A DNA stretch of 64,000 bases from positions 682,001 to 746,000 of the forward strand of contig NZ_CANMAX010000001.1 of the NCBI RefSeq assembly GCF_947495995.1. Reading direction: 5' to 3'. This document shows positions 46,281-56,765 of the stretch, piece by piece (positions within the stretch are counted from its first letter, which is position 1; each line of letters begins with the position of its first letter). The notes beneath the pieces are model-generated. The model saw only the letters and a list, made by a program, of their open reading frames with translations. It was not told where the DNA came from and did not search any database. The stretch is from an uncultured Tenacibaculum sp. (GTDB taxonomy: Bacteria; Bacteroidota; Bacteroidia; Flavobacteriales; Flavobacteriaceae). A program made the translations under genes and the position numbers.

Positions 46281-46745
46281 TTAGTTAAGCGATAAGTTTA
46301 TTTGTTTCCCTTCTTTTTTAGCCTTTTCATCTTTTTGTTTTCCAATCATAGAACCAATTAGCATTCCTAAAGGATATCCAACAGCTAACATGGAAATATT
46401 ACCAATAGCTGTAGAAAATATAATTCCTATTGGAATTCCAAAAGTTACCATTCCTAAAACAAACCATTGTTTTTGATAGTATTTTTCTGGAACAATTCCG
46501 TGCTCTTTAACTATGAGTTGAATAATATTACTCCTAGTAATTAATAATTTTCTTCTGTATTTTCTTTCACTACTTTCTTGAAAAGAATTAATTGATTTAA
46601 CCAAATCATTAATTTTAACAATAGAATTTTCAGATAGTTCTGTTCCTCTGTAAGCAACCAATATTTTTTCTAAATCAGAAAACGCTTTTTTGGTTGTTTC
46701 TTTTTCAGTGAAATGACTATTCTTCTTTAATTCTATAATTTCCAT
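46281..46745 (-). CDS. Hypothetical small membrane protein
   Basis: 154 aa. A helical, charged N-terminal part (1-95) is followed by two close hydrophobic segments rich in Gly (about 97-117 and 118-135, VGYPLGMLIGSMIG), then a Lys-rich tail. No family recognised. It lies 11 bases upstream of the M13 peptidase gene and is probably co-transcribed with it. Confidence 0.65.
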   Translation of the reverse strand: MEIIELKKNSHFTEKETTKKAFSDLEKILVAYRGTELSENSIVKINDLVKSINSFQESSERKYRRKLLITRSNIIQLIVKEHGIVPEKYYQKQWFVLGMVTFGIPIGIIFSTAIGNISMLAVGYPLGMLIGSMIGKQKDEKAKKEGKQINLSLN

Positions 46746-46806
46746 AAACGATTTAATTTTTGATTACTTATAATAAGAGTCTTTTTTCGTTAAAATGTTA
46801 CACTTA

Positions 46807-48960
46807 CTAACCTTTAATCTTTGTTTTTGGAGTATATGGTAATGTTTCGAAGCCCATATTATATAATGTAAATCCGAAAATATCTGCTGTTTGTTCAATT
46901 GTTTTAGTTAATGAAGTACCAGCTCCATGCCCTGCATCAGTCTCAATTCTAATTAAAACAGGATTGTCTCCTTTATGCTTATCTTGTAATTCTGCAGCAA
47001 ACTTAAAACTATGTGCAGGCACTACTCTATCATCATGGTCTCCAGTAGTTACTAAAGTTGCTGGATATTCAACACCTTCTTTAACGTTATGTACTGGAGA
47101 ATATCCTTTTAAATATTCGAACATTTCTTTATTATCTTGAGCAGTTCCGTAATCGTAAGCCCAACCTGCACCTGCAGTAAAAGTATGGTAACGTAACATA
47201 TCTAAAACTCCAACCGCTGGTAAAGCTACTTTCATTAAATCAGGACGCTGAGTCATTGTAGCTCCAACTAAAAGCCCACCATTAGAACCTCCTCTAATAG
47301 CTAAAAAATCTGATGATGTATATTTACTTTTAATTAAGAATTCTGCAGCAGCTATAAAGTCATCAAAAACATTTTGCTTTTGCATTTTAGTTCCCGCAAC
47401 GTGCCATTTCTTTCCGTATTCTCCTCCACCTCTTAAATTAGGTACAGCAAAAATTCCACCTTGCTCCATCCAAACTGCGTTTGTAGTACTAAAAGTTGGA
47501 GTTAAACTAATATTGAATCCACCGTAACCATATAAGATCGTTGGATTCTTACCGTTCAACTCAATTCCTTTTTTATGAGTTATAATCATTGGTACTTTTG
47601 TACCATCTTTAGAAGTATAAAAAACTTGCTTGCTTTCATACTCATCTGGATTGAAAGTAATGCTTGGCTTCCAATACATTTCAGACGTTCCTTCTTTTGG
47701 ATTGAACTTATAAAATGATCTTGGTGTTTTATAGTTTGCGAAAGAGAAATATAATTCTTTATCATCTTTTTCTCCACCAAAGCCACCAGCAGAACCTATT
47801 CCTGGTAATTTTATTTCTCTAACTAACTTTCCATTGTAATCGTATTGTAATACTTTAGAAATTGCATCAACCATGTAGCTCGCAAAGAAATATCCTGAAC
47901 CTGTAGACGGTCTTAAAACATTTTCTGTTTCAGGAATAAAATCTTTCCAATTTTCTGGAGTAGGGTTTGTAATATCTACTGTTACAACTTTTTGATTTGG
48001 TGCATTTAAATTGGTTCCAAAGAAAAACTTTGTCCCTTCGTTTTCTATATAATATGTTGTACTATCAAAATGATCTAATATTGTAATAAAATCACTATCT
48101 GGTTTTGATAAATCTTTCACAAACAATCTGTTTCCTGATGTTGATTTTGAAGCAGACACAATTAAGTATTGATCATCTTCTGTAACTCCACCACCAACAT
48201 AACGATGTTTTTCTTCTGGTGTAGCACCGAAAATTACTTTATCTGTTTTTTGAGCTGTTCCTAATTTGTGGTAGTATAATTTGTGTTGATCTGTTTTTGC
48301 AGATAACTCACTTCCTTTAGGTTTATCGTAACTAGAATAGTAGAAACCTTCGTTACCTTTCCAAGAAATTCCAGAGAACTTTACATCTACTAAAGTATCT
48401 TCTTTTATCTCTTTAGTCTCAACATCCATAATGATGATTTTTCTCCAATCACTACCTCCTTCAGAGATTGAATATGCTACTATTTTTCCATTTTTAGAAA
48501 AACTCACATTACTCAACGATGTTGTTCCATCTTTAGAAAATGTATTAGGATCTAAGAAAACCTCTTTTTCTCCATTTCCTTTTTCTCTATACATAACACT
48601 ATGGTTCTGTAATCCATCGTTCTTATAAAAATAAGTGTAATCTCCTCTTTCAAAAGGCACACTCAATTTTTCATAGTTTAATAATTCCGATAGTCTATTT
48701 TTTAATTCATTACGATAAGGAATTTTAGATAAGTAATCGAAAGTAACTTCATTTTCTGCCTTTACCCACTCTTCAGTTTTTTTACTTCTATCATCTTCTA
48801 ACCATCTATAGTTATCGGTAACTTCTTGTTCAAAATATGTATCTACAACTGGTACTTTTTCAGTCTTTGGATAATTCAATGCTGTTTTAGTTTTAGATTC
48901 CTCTTGCTTACAACTCACCACCAGTAAGCCCGCAAGTATTGGTAAAATTATTTTTTTCAT
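46807..48960 (-). CDS. Prolyl oligopeptidase (S9A) lipoprotein
   Basis: 717 aa. Lipobox VSC (Cys 17). The propeller domain (about 80-410) is followed by the hydrolase domain. Ser of [12 protein letters not shown] (about 560), Asp of [11 protein letters not shown] and His of TDAGHGAG are the standard triad. It cuts after Pro in short peptides. Unlike the RiPP-cluster paralogue at 6676-8856 it keeps the usual GGSNGG elbow and stands alone, so it is the likely housekeeping enzyme. Confidence 0.95.
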   Translation of the reverse strand: MKKIILPILAGLLVVSCKQEESKTKTALNYPKTEKVPVVDTYFEQEVTDNYRWLEDDRSKKTEEWVKAENEVTFDYLSKIPYRNELKNRLSELLNYEKLSVPFERGDYTYFYKNDGLQNHSVMYREKGNGEKEVFLDPNTFSKDGTTSLSNVSFSKNGKIVAYSISEGGSDWRKIIIMDVETKEIKEDTLVDVKFSGISWKGNEGFYYSSYDKPKGSELSAKTDQHKLYYHKLGTAQKTDKVIFGATPEEKHRYVGGGVTEDDQYLIVSASKSTSGNRLFVKDLSKPDSDFITILDHFDSTTYYIENEGTKFFFGTNLNAPNQKVVTVDITNPTPENWKDFIPETENVLRPSTGSGYFFASYMVDAISKVLQYDYNGKLVREIKLPGIGSAGGFGGEKDDKELYFSFANYKTPRSFYKFNPKEGTSEMYWKPSITFNPDEYESKQVFYTSKDGTKVPMIITHKKGIELNGKNPTILYGYGGFNISLTPTFSTTNAVWMEQGGIFAVPNLRGGGEYGKKWHVAGTKMQKQNVFDDFIAAAEFLIKSKYTSSDFLAIRGGSNGGLLVGATMTQRPDLMKVALPAVGVLDMLRYHTFTAGAGWAYDYGTAQDNKEMFEYLKGYSPVHNVKEGVEYPATLVTTGDHDDRVVPAHSFKFAAELQDKHKGDNPVLIRIETDAGHGAGTSLTKTIEQTADIFGFTLYNMGFETLPYTPKTKIKG

Positions 48961-49108
48961 TATTTAGATCGATTAGTTAATGTTTTCAAAATTAGATTAA
49001 AAAACTTACGATTTGTTACAATTTAAGATGTTTTTAACATCTATAGTTTTTATTTGTAATTTCTGTTACATTTAACGTCTAATCAACAAAACACAAATAA
49101 GAGTTATT

Positions 49109-49468
49109 ATGACTGAATTATTGTCTAAAGAAACTTTTCTAGCAAAAGTTTTTAACTATGAAGAAAGTAAAGAGTGGAATTACTCAGGTGAATTACCTGC
49201 AATTATAGATTTTTATGCAGATTGGTGTGGACCTTGTAAAATGTTAGCTCCAGTTTTAGAACAACTAAGTGAAGAATATAAAGATAAGGTTGTAATTTAT
49301 AAAGTAGACACAGAAGCAGAACAAGAATTATCAGCAATATTTGGTATTCGAAGTATACCTTCAATGTTGTTCTGCCCTATCGGAGAAGATCCTCAAATGG
49401 CTCACGGAGCTTTACCTAAAAATCAAATAGAGAAAATTATTAGTGATGTTTTGAAAGTATCTAAATAA
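49109..49468 (+). CDS. trxA: Thioredoxin
   Basis: 119 aa. The active site WCGPCK lies in FYADWCGPCKMLAPVLEQL (about 38-43), and the cis-Pro is in IRSIPSMLF. There is a 25-residue N-terminal extension compared with E. coli TrxA. It is a cytoplasmic disulfide reductase and could serve the ribonucleotide reductase encoded downstream. Confidence 0.92.
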   Translation: MTELLSKETFLAKVFNYEESKEWNYSGELPAIIDFYADWCGPCKMLAPVLEQLSEEYKDKVVIYKVDTEAEQELSAIFGIRSIPSMLFCPIGEDPQMAHGALPKNQIEKIISDVLKVSK

Positions 49469-49497
49469 CATCTATTAATAATTATTTAATGTATTAT

Positions 49498-49539
49498 GTT
49501 TACCATATACACAAAAAAGTTTACCATTTATACAAAAAG
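49498..49539 (+). repeat. Two adjacent 21-bp direct repeats
   Basis: GTTTACCATATACACAAAAA and GTTTACCATTTATACAAAAA begin exactly 21 bases apart. The second copy starts 46 bases before the -7 element at 49565. Two helical turns of spacing suggests a regulator site. Confidence 0.65.
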
Positions 49540-49564
49540 TATATTCAGAACACGATAACATATG

Positions 49565-49678
49565 TATATTTGCGACGTACTTTTATGTATTCAACATTTA
49601 CACAATCATAAATCGTAATATTGGGGATTATTCGAATTATGGAATCAAGAGCAACGTTTCTCAGACGTTGCTTTTTTT
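49565..49678 (+). ncRNA. Putative short transcript of about 100 nt
   Basis: TATATTTG (49565-49572) is an exact -7 element. The hairpin AGCAACGT/ACGTTGCT (49650-49672) with seven T ends the unit about 100 bases downstream of the expected start. An ATG at 49639 opens only 17 codons that run through the terminator stem, so an untranslated RNA is more likely than a peptide. It could also be a leader or attenuator for nrdB, but the gap to nrdB is 284 bases. Confidence 0.5.
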
Positions 49679-49962
49679 GTGCCCAAAATCTTCATTAAAA
49701 AGTGTAATTTTTTTCATCATTTTTTTCAAAATAAGAATATCAACAAACACAACTACTTGAGCGAAATCATCCAAGTTAAAAAACTATAATACAGATATTT
49801 ATAAAAAATATTTTTTTAGTGAAATTTAGAAGAAATTATACCATTTGTTAAAAACTTCAAGGAGTTTGTGGATAAGTATGGCTTTATTTTTTTCATAAAA
49901 TTTTGAATCTTTGTTGTCCCCCCTACAACAACTTTTTTAACATATAATTTGAACGTACAAAA

Positions 49963-50934
49963 ATGGCCGTATTAGAACCAATTTTACAAGAAAATAAAGA
50001 CAGATTTGTTATTTTTCCAATCCAACATAATGATTTATGGGAATGGTATAAAAAACAACAAGCTTGTTTTTGGACTGCTGAGGAAATAGACCTACACCAA
50101 GACCTTGATGATTGGAACAATAAATTATCTGACGACGAACGCTATTTTATTAAACATATATTAGCTTTTTTCGCTGCTTCTGATGGAATTGTAAATGAAA
50201 ATTTAGCAGAAAACTTCGTAAATGAAGTTCAATACTCTGAAGCGAAATTTTTCTACGGTTTCCAAATTATGATGGAAAACATCCATTCTGAAACGTATTC
50301 TTTATTAATAGATACATACATTAAGAATGATGATGAAAAAAATAATTTATTTAAAGCTATTGAAGTTTTTCCTGCAATTAAAAAGAAAGCAGACTGGGCT
50401 TTAAAATGGATAGAATCTGATTCTTTTGCTGAAAGATTAATTGCTTTCGCAGCTGTTGAAGGAATTTTCTTCTCTGGATCTTTCTGTTCAATTTTCTGGT
50501 TAAAGAAAAGAGGATTATTACCAGGATTAACATTTTCTAATGAATTAATTTCGAGAGATGAAGGTATGCACTGTGATTTTGCAGTACACTTACACAATAA
50601 TCATCTATTAAATAAAGTTTCTAAAGAAAGGATTAAAGAAATTATAATTTCTGCTTTAGACATCGAACGTGAATTTATCACAGAATCATTACCTGTTAGT
50701 TTAATAGGAATGAATGCTAAATTGATGACTCAATATTTAGAGTTTGTAACAGACCGTTTATTATTAGAGTTTGGTTGTGAAAAAGAATATAGCGCAACAA
50801 ATCCATTCGATTTTATGGAAATGATTTCGCTTGAAGGAAAAACCAACTTTTTCGAAAAAAGAGTGTCTGAATATCAAAAGGCAGGAGTAAAATCTGGGGG
50901 AACAGGCTCAATCAGTTTTGACGCTGATTTTTAA
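49963..50934 (+). CDS. nrdB: Class Ia ribonucleotide reductase, small subunit
   Basis: 323 aa R2 protein. Iron ligands are spread over helices with [20 protein letters not shown] (the E of the first set lies here), [21 protein letters not shown] (split in place) and [14 protein letters not shown]. The C-terminus ends with the R1-docking tail GSISFDADF. It holds the radical cofactor for dNTP synthesis. The first residues match the long flavobacterial form. nrdA follows 90 bases downstream. Confidence 0.96.
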   Translation: MAVLEPILQENKDRFVIFPIQHNDLWEWYKKQQACFWTAEEIDLHQDLDDWNNKLSDDERYFIKHILAFFAASDGIVNENLAENFVNEVQYSEAKFFYGFQIMMENIHSETYSLLIDTYIKNDDEKNNLFKAIEVFPAIKKKADWALKWIESDSFAERLIAFAAVEGIFFSGSFCSIFWLKKRGLLPGLTFSNELISRDEGMHCDFAVHLHNNHLLNKVSKERIKEIIISALDIEREFITESLPVSLIGMNAKLMTQYLEFVTDRLLLEFGCEKEYSATNPFDFMEMISLEGKTNFFEKRVSEYQKAGVKSGGTGSISFDADF

Positions 50935-51024
50935 GAGCTTACATCATATAAAAACATCTGAAAACAATTAAATCTTAGGGAAGTATTCTCCCTAGGACTA
51001 ACCTATATAAAACCAAAAATTATC

Positions 51025-53418
51025 ATGTATGTAGTAAAAAGAGACGGTAGAAAAGAACCTGTGATGTTCGATAAAATCACAGAAAGAGTAAAAAAGATGT
51101 GTTACGGATTAAACAATATTGTTGATCCGGTTAAGGTAGCCATGAGAGTAATCGAAGGGCTTTACGATGGGGTTACAACCTCTGAATTAGATAATTTAGC
51201 TGCTGAAGTTTCAGCAACTATGACAACTGCTCATCCAGATTACGCTAAATTAGCCGCAAGGATCGCCGTTTCAAACTTACATAAAAACACAAAAAAGTCA
51301 TTTACTGAAACAATGACTGATTTGTACAATTACGTTAACCCAAGAACAAACAAAAAAGCTCCTTTATTAGCAGATGATGTTTATGAAATCATCATGAAAA
51401 ATGCTGATAAGTTAGACTCTACTATTATTTACAGTCGTGATTTTAATTACGATTACTTTGGTTTTAAAACATTAGAACGTTCTTATTTACTAAAATTAAA
51501 CGGACAGATTGCTGAGCGTCCTCAGCAAATGTTAATGCGTGTTTCTATTGGTATCCATAAAGAAGATATTGATGAAGCTATCGCTACATACGAATTAATG
51601 AGTAAAAAATACTTTACTCACGCTACACCTACATTATTTAACTCTGGTACACCAAAACCACAAATGTCTTCTTGTTTCTTATTACAAATGCAAGACGATA
51701 GTATTGATGGTATCTACAACACATTAAAACAAACTGCTAAGATTTCTCAATCTGCAGGAGGTATAGGTTTATCTATCCACAATATTCGTGCTACAGGTAG
51801 TTATATTGCTGGTACTAACGGAACATCAAATGGTATCGTACCAATGTTACGTGTATTTAACGACACTGCTCGTTATGTAGATCAAGGTGGAGGAAAACGT
51901 AAAGGTTCTTTCGCTATGTACTTAGAGCCTTGGCATGCTGATATTTTTGATTTTCTTGACTTAAAGAAAAATCATGGTAAAGAAGAAATGAGAGCTCGAG
52001 ATTTATTCTACGCAATGTGGATTTCTGATTTATTCATGAAACGTGTTCAAGAAGATGCTGATTGGACTTTAATGTGTCCACACGAATGTCCGCATTTATA
52101 TGATACTTACGGAGAAGAGTTTGAACGTTTATACACAAGCTACGAACAAGCTGGAAAAGGTAGAAAAACCATAAAAGCTCGTGAGTTATGGGAAAAAATT
52201 CTTGAATCTCAAATTGAGACAGGAACTCCATACATGTTATATAAAGATGCAGCTAACCGTAAATCGAACCAAAAGAATTTAGGAACAATTCGTTCTTCTA
52301 ATCTTTGTACAGAGATTATGGAATATACAGCTGAAGACGAAGTTGCTGTTTGTAACTTAGCTTCTATTGCGATTCCTATGTTTGTTGGTGAAGATGAAAA
52401 CGGAAACAAATTCTTTGATCACGATAAATTATTTGAGGTTACTAAAAAAGTAATCAGAAACTTAGATACTGTAATTGATGAGAATTTCTACCCTGTTGTA
52501 GAAGCTGAAAACTCAAATACACGTCACCGTCCTGTTGGATTAGGTATCCAAGGTTTAGCTGATGCATTTATTATGCTTCGTTTACCATTTACAAGTGAAG
52601 AAGCTAAGAAATTAAATCAAGAAATTTTTGAAACTTTATATTTCGCAGCTGTAACTTCTTCAAAAGATATCGCTAAGAACAAAGGTGCATATTCTACATT
52701 TGAAGGATCTCCAATGTCTGAAGGAGAATTCCAATACAATATGTGGGGAATTAAAGATGAAGATTTGAGCGGAAGATGGGATTGGAAATCATTACGTGAT
52801 GAAGTAATTGAACATGGTGTTCGTAACTCTTTATTATTAGCCCCAATGCCAACTGCATCTACATCTCAAATATTAGGAAACAATGAGGCTTTTGAGCCTT
52901 ATACTTCTAACATTTATACTCGTAGAGTATTATCTGGTGAGTTTATTGTAGTTAACAAGCACTTATTAGAAGATTTAGTAGAATTAGGTTTATGGAATAA
53001 TGATATGAAAGAAGATATCATGAGAGCTAATGGTTCTATTCAACATATAGACGCAATTCCACAAGATCTTAAAGATTTATATAGAACAGTTTGGGAAATG
53101 AGTATGAAAGATATTATCGACATGGCTCGCCATAGAGGATATTTCATCGATCAATCTCAGTCTTTAAACTTATTTATGAAAGATCCTGATTTTGGTAAAT
53201 TAACTTCTATGCATTTCTATGCTTGGAAAAGTGGTTTAAAAACAGGAATGTACTATTTACGTACAAAATCTGCTGTAAACGCTATTCAGTTTACATTATC
53301 AAAAGAAAAGAACACAGAGCAGGAAGATAAACCAATGAGTCCTGCTGAATTTAAAGCAATGGTTGAAGCTTCAAAGAATGCTGAAGGACCAGAAGATTGT
53401 TTAATGTGTGGTTCTTAA
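51025..53418 (+). CDS. nrdA: Class Ia ribonucleotide reductase, large subunit
   Basis: 797 aa R1 protein. An N-terminal ATP-cone (about 1-90, [19 protein letters not shown] split in place) provides allosteric control. The active site shows [27 protein letters not shown] NLCTEI and the Cys-containing finger loop, and [17 protein letters not shown] is conserved. The C-terminal redox pair is CLMC in PEDCLMCGS. It reduces ribonucleotides with NrdB. Confidence 0.97.
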   Translation: MYVVKRDGRKEPVMFDKITERVKKMCYGLNNIVDPVKVAMRVIEGLYDGVTTSELDNLAAEVSATMTTAHPDYAKLAARIAVSNLHKNTKKSFTETMTDLYNYVNPRTNKKAPLLADDVYEIIMKNADKLDSTIIYSRDFNYDYFGFKTLERSYLLKLNGQIAERPQQMLMRVSIGIHKEDIDEAIATYELMSKKYFTHATPTLFNSGTPKPQMSSCFLLQMQDDSIDGIYNTLKQTAKISQSAGGIGLSIHNIRATGSYIAGTNGTSNGIVPMLRVFNDTARYVDQGGGKRKGSFAMYLEPWHADIFDFLDLKKNHGKEEMRARDLFYAMWISDLFMKRVQEDADWTLMCPHECPHLYDTYGEEFERLYTSYEQAGKGRKTIKARELWEKILESQIETGTPYMLYKDAANRKSNQKNLGTIRSSNLCTEIMEYTAEDEVAVCNLASIAIPMFVGEDENGNKFFDHDKLFEVTKKVIRNLDTVIDENFYPVVEAENSNTRHRPVGLGIQGLADAFIMLRLPFTSEEAKKLNQEIFETLYFAAVTSSKDIAKNKGAYSTFEGSPMSEGEFQYNMWGIKDEDLSGRWDWKSLRDEVIEHGVRNSLLLAPMPTASTSQILGNNEAFEPYTSNIYTRRVLSGEFIVVNKHLLEDLVELGLWNNDMKEDIMRANGSIQHIDAIPQDLKDLYRTVWEMSMKDIIDMARHRGYFIDQSQSLNLFMKDPDFGKLTSMHFYAWKSGLKTGMYYLRTKSAVNAIQFTLSKEKNTEQEDKPMSPAEFKAMVEASKNAEGPEDCLMCGS

Positions 53419-53447
53419 AATTTTGAATTTAATTAAAAGGGAGTACA

Positions 53448-53477
53448 AAAGAGGAGTCGGAAGACTTCTCTTTTTTT
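53448..53477 (+). terminator. Terminator after nrdA
   Basis: Arms AGAGGAGTC and GACTTCTCT with a GGAA tetraloop (one G-T pair) and seven T. Confidence 0.85.
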
Positions 53478-53478
53478 A

Positions 53479-53811
53479 TTATCTAAATAAATAACGCATT
53501 ACCAGTATAAAAATACCAACTATACTTGCTAAAGAAGATGTTATTAAGGCAATTAAAACAGTATTGTCTAGTATGAAATTTAGCTGAGTAGAAAAACCTG
53601 CTAAAAAAACAATAGTTAAAACTAAAAAAGTAAACACACTAAGAAAAATAAACGTACGATATGCATATTTCTTACGTTCGTTTCTATCCTGTATTCTATC
53701 AGAGATTTCTTGTCGAGTAAGATTAAGATTAATATCAAAATCTAATTCTCTTCCATCAACTCCCGAATCTCCAGCTCCTTTCAGTAAGTCGTCTAATTCA
53801 GAATTATGCAC
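53479..53811 (-). CDS. Two-TM small protein, candidate partner toxin of the Panacea antitoxin
   Basis: 110 aa. An acidic soluble N-terminus (1-46, ending in a charged helix) is followed by two membrane helices (about 49-71 and 82-106). It overlaps the Panacea gene by 8 bases and is translated after it. Small proteins next to Panacea antitoxins are often toxins, and membrane-acting ones are known. This is inference from position. It has no recognisable toxin motif and could equally be a harmless membrane protein. Confidence 0.6.
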   Translation of the reverse strand: MHNSELDDLLKGAGDSGVDGRELDFDINLNLTRQEISDRIQDRNERKKYAYRTFIFLSVFTFLVLTIVFLAGFSTQLNFILDNTVLIALITSSLASIVGIFILVMRYLFR

Positions 53812-54301
53812 TTCTTAAATAGTTTCTTAAGTTCACAACAAATTCGTCGTAATACTTTTTTATTAATCGTTCACCAATAACCCTATTTTCTCCATACCTA
53901 TAAGTTAAACTCCAAGGAGTTCCTGGTCTGTGAGTAGAAGTTACTAATTCTTTAGACGAAGTATCTTTATAAAGATTCCAAGTTAATCTAACGATTTTTT
54001 TATCTTCCATGTCGGTCAAACTTGGTTCATAAGGACTCTCCCATTCATTCTCTAAAGCCATTGACTTAGATGTAATAGGATCTGACTTAAAATGTTTGAA
54101 CTCATGATAAATACTCGGAACTACAGGACCATATTTCCAAGCTTCGATGCTGTCATCTTTAAAAATAGGTCTATCTAAAATAGATAATGAAAGACCTTGA
54201 GCGATATACATTAACTTAACTAATTTCATATTAGTTAATGGTATATTTTGCTCTTTCGAAAGACTTATAAATTCGTTAGCTACAGAGCTAGCTGTTCCCA
54301 T
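53804..54301 (-). CDS. Panacea/SocA-type (DUF4065) antitoxin domain protein
   Basis: 165 aa from the ATG at 54301; a TTG 13 codons upstream is the alternative. The domain is clear: ASSVANEFISLSKEQNIPLTNMKLVKLMYIAQG (given here as a pattern over residues 4-36), FKDDSIEAWKYGPVVPSIYHEF and TPWSLTYRYG near the end. SocA was described as a proteolytic-adapter antitoxin, and Panacea domains neutralise many unrelated toxins. It is first in a two-gene unit, which fits antitoxin-first order. Confidence 0.82.
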   Translation of the reverse strand: MGTASSVANEFISLSKEQNIPLTNMKLVKLMYIAQGLSLSILDRPIFKDDSIEAWKYGPVVPSIYHEFKHFKSDPITSKSMALENEWESPYEPSLTDMEDKKIVRLTWNLYKDTSSKELVTSTHRPGTPWSLTYRYGENRVIGERLIKKYYDEFVVNLRNYLRSA

Positions 54302-54480
54302 ACCTTTAATACTGTGTTGTTTATACAAATGTAGTGACAATTTTTAACCTTTTTCAATTTCTTTGGTACAAAAGTACAATTTCCGTCGCTAAAAATCAAA
54401 TAGTTAAAGTTTAGTCATATTTATCTAATATAAAGAAAAAAGATTAAATAACTTTGTTTCGAATTGATTTATTAGAATAA

Positions 54481-55815
54481 ATGAACTGGGAGCAATTACT
54501 TTCTTTAAAACGTTATGGTGACACGCAAAAACGCGAACGTATTCTACAAGATGAAACTCGTTTAGGTTTTGAAGTTGACTTTGACCGTATAATATTTTCT
54601 TCTGCATTTAGAAGTTTACAAGACAAAACACAAGTTATTCCGTTATCAAAAACAGACTTTGTTCACACTAGATTAACCCATAGTTTGGAAGTTTCTGTAG
54701 TAGGAAGAACATTAGGAAGAAGAGTAGGAAAAGAATTACTAGAAAAACATCCTAAATTAAAAGAACTAGGCTACACGTTTAATGATTTTGGAGCTATTGT
54801 TGCCGCAGCCTCTGTGATGCACGATATTGGAAATCCTCCATTCGGTCATTCCGGAGAAAAAGCAATAGGCGAATATTTTAAAACAGGAAATGGTAAATCA
54901 TATAAAGATCAATTAACTGAGAAACAATATCAAGATTTAATTGATTTCGAAGGAAATGCTAATGGTTTCAAAATTGTAACTGAAGATCGATCTGGAACTC
55001 CAGGTGGATTACGTTTGTCGTATGCAACATTAGGAGCCTTTATTAAATACCCTAAAGAAAGTCTTCCTAAAAAACCGTCAAAAGATATTTCAGATAAGAA
55101 GTATGGATTTTTCCAATCGGAAAAAGATGCTTTTATCGATGTTGTTTCCGAATTAGGAATGTTGAAAAAAGAAAGAAGTGAAATTGCTTATTATCGTCAT
55201 CCTCTAGCCTATTTAGTTGAAGCAGCAGATGATATTTGTTATACGATTATTGATTTTGAAGATGGAATTAATCTTGGCTTAATTGATGAAAGTTACGCTT
55301 TAGAATATATGTCTAAACTTGTAGCAAACATCAATAGAGAAAAATACTATTCTTTAAAATATAAAAAAGACAGAACTGCATATTTAAGAGCAATTGCAAT
55401 TAACACCTTAGTCGGCGAAGCTGTAACAATTTTCTTAGAAAATGAAGAAGCTATTCTAGAAGGTGAATTCAATAAATCTCTGCTAGATAAATGTAAATAC
55501 GAAGCTCAAATACGAGATATTATAAATATTAGTATTGAAAAGATCTACAAAAGCAAAGAAGTGGTCGAAAAAGAAGTTTCTGGTTATAAAATTATAGCTG
55601 ACTTACTTGATGTTTTTGTAACTGCTTTAAACAATAAATATGAGCAACAACAATCCAACTACGATAACTTGGTGTTGAATCTTCTTCCTGAAGAATACAG
55701 AGATCCAAAAGAGAATTTATATGATAGAATCATGCAAATTTGCAGCTACATCGCAAGTATGTCTGATGGTTATGCAATTCGCCTTTACAAGAAGGTAAAT
55801 GGGAATATTGTGTAA
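54481..55815 (+). CDS. dgt: Deoxyguanosinetriphosphate triphosphohydrolase
   Basis: 444 aa HD-domain enzyme. Motifs: FRSLQDKTQVIPL, DFVHTRLTHSLEVSVVGR, the HD pair in ASVMHDIGNPPFGHSGE (about 118-134), and EAADDICYTIIDFEDGI. It hydrolyses dGTP to deoxyguanosine and triphosphate. Its closeness to nrdBA makes a local dNTP-pool region. Some homologues restrict phages by dNTP depletion; nothing here shows that role. Confidence 0.95.
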   Translation: MNWEQLLSLKRYGDTQKRERILQDETRLGFEVDFDRIIFSSAFRSLQDKTQVIPLSKTDFVHTRLTHSLEVSVVGRTLGRRVGKELLEKHPKLKELGYTFNDFGAIVAAASVMHDIGNPPFGHSGEKAIGEYFKTGNGKSYKDQLTEKQYQDLIDFEGNANGFKIVTEDRSGTPGGLRLSYATLGAFIKYPKESLPKKPSKDISDKKYGFFQSEKDAFIDVVSELGMLKKERSEIAYYRHPLAYLVEAADDICYTIIDFEDGINLGLIDESYALEYMSKLVANINREKYYSLKYKKDRTAYLRAIAINTLVGEAVTIFLENEEAILEGEFNKSLLDKCKYEAQIRDIINISIEKIYKSKEVVEKEVSGYKIIADLLDVFVTALNNKYEQQQSNYDNLVLNLLPEEYRDPKENLYDRIMQICSYIASMSDGYAIRLYKKVNGNIV

Positions 55816-55827
55816 AACAATCAAGAT

Positions 55828-55861
55828 TAGTAAGCTACAATGACAAGCTTGTAGCTTACTA
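55828..55861. terminator. Hairpin between convergent dgt and DUF4412 genes
   Basis: Perfect 13-bp arms TAGTAAGCTACAA and TTGTAGCTTACTA with an 8-base loop. No T-tract follows on either strand, so its efficiency is uncertain. Confidence 0.6.
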
Positions 55862-55893
55862 AAATCAACTATTATACATAATCTATAAATTGA

Positions 55894-56658
55894 TCAAAAC
55901 ATAGACTTATAACTTCTTGTATCAATTACAGTTTTTTTGTCTTTTTCGATTTTAATTACTTCAATTGATGCTTTTTCACCAGTTTTTGATTCAAATTTTA
56001 ATTCAAGAACAAAACCTTTGATACTTGTTTGATTAGTCATACCTAATAACGGAGCATAATTAGATTCGATAGGAAAGCTTTCAGTTAACCAAACAGATGC
56101 ATAACCTTCGTCATTTTTGTAAACATACTCCGAACATTTGTAACCCAAAATTGTTTTTGTATTTCCTGTTTTTACTAAACCTTCATTTCCTTTTGGCATT
56201 TTATCAGAATTATCGTATTCCAAAGAAGCTGAATTCTCTTTCTTAATTTTCATTCCTCCAGCATTGATAAAAGAAATAATTTTAGATGGCGTAATCACAT
56301 TGTAAACCTGACTCGAATTATCAACATTCATTTCCATACAAGTGATTTCTTTTTCTTCACTAAAAAGCAAATTAAACACCGCTTTTTCATCCTTTTCGTT
56401 CGTAACCTCAACAGTAACACTTCCTTTAAATGTATAAGATTTAACAGCATCTACATCTTTGGCTTTTTTCTTCTTTTTCTTTAGTGCATTTTCCATTGTT
56501 TCATCTGCCTTCTTATCTATTTTTTGTAATGCTTTATTTTCTGCTTTATTCTGAAGTCGTTTCGTTACTTTTTTCCAAAACTGTGCGTTTCCATTTGTTG
56601 GAACACATAGTAAACATCCTACAATGCAAATCAGTTTAATAATTTTTTTAGCTCTCAT
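55894..56658 (-). CDS. DUF4412 family secreted protein
   Basis: 254 aa. A signal peptide (1-25, ending NAQ) is followed by a very Lys-rich helical stretch (30-70). A beta-rich domain follows with the DUF4412 signs TKTILGYKCSEYVYKNDEG and SVWLTESFP. It is periplasmic or outer-membrane associated; function unknown. It is divergent from the sigma factor gene. Confidence 0.8.
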   Translation of the reverse strand: MRAKKIIKLICIVGCLLCVPTNGNAQFWKKVTKRLQNKAENKALQKIDKKADETMENALKKKKKKAKDVDAVKSYTFKGSVTVEVTNEKDEKAVFNLLFSEEKEITCMEMNVDNSSQVYNVITPSKIISFINAGGMKIKKENSASLEYDNSDKMPKGNEGLVKTGNTKTILGYKCSEYVYKNDEGYASVWLTESFPIESNYAPLLGMTNQTSIKGFVLELKFESKTGEKASIEVIKIEKDKKTVIDTRSYKSMF

Positions 56659-56765
56659 AATAGTATCTGTTTTTTAAATTAATGTTTACTTTTAAAAAAG
56701 GTTAACATTAATCTTGAAAAAATAATTTCAGGATTTTGCTTACTTTTAGAAAAAAAAGACACTAA

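Larger units (their letters stand above)
49469..49962 (+). other. 494-base intergenic region before nrdB
   Basis: No convincing protein gene. In order it holds two 21-bp tandem repeats (49498-49539), a TAnnTTTG promoter (49565-49572), a GGGGATTATT box (49623-49632) and a hairpin terminator (49650-49678). An AT-rich stretch without clear structure follows. A TGTGGATAA DnaA-box-like site lies at 49867-49875, then a degenerate AATCTTTG promoter element at 49906-49913 for nrdB, followed by six C. Confidence 0.6.

Noticed and set aside
49639..49692. 17-codon reading frame in the short transcript at 49.6 kb
   Set aside because: It runs through the terminator hairpin and its T-tract and shares no residues with the GASYALQH peptides.
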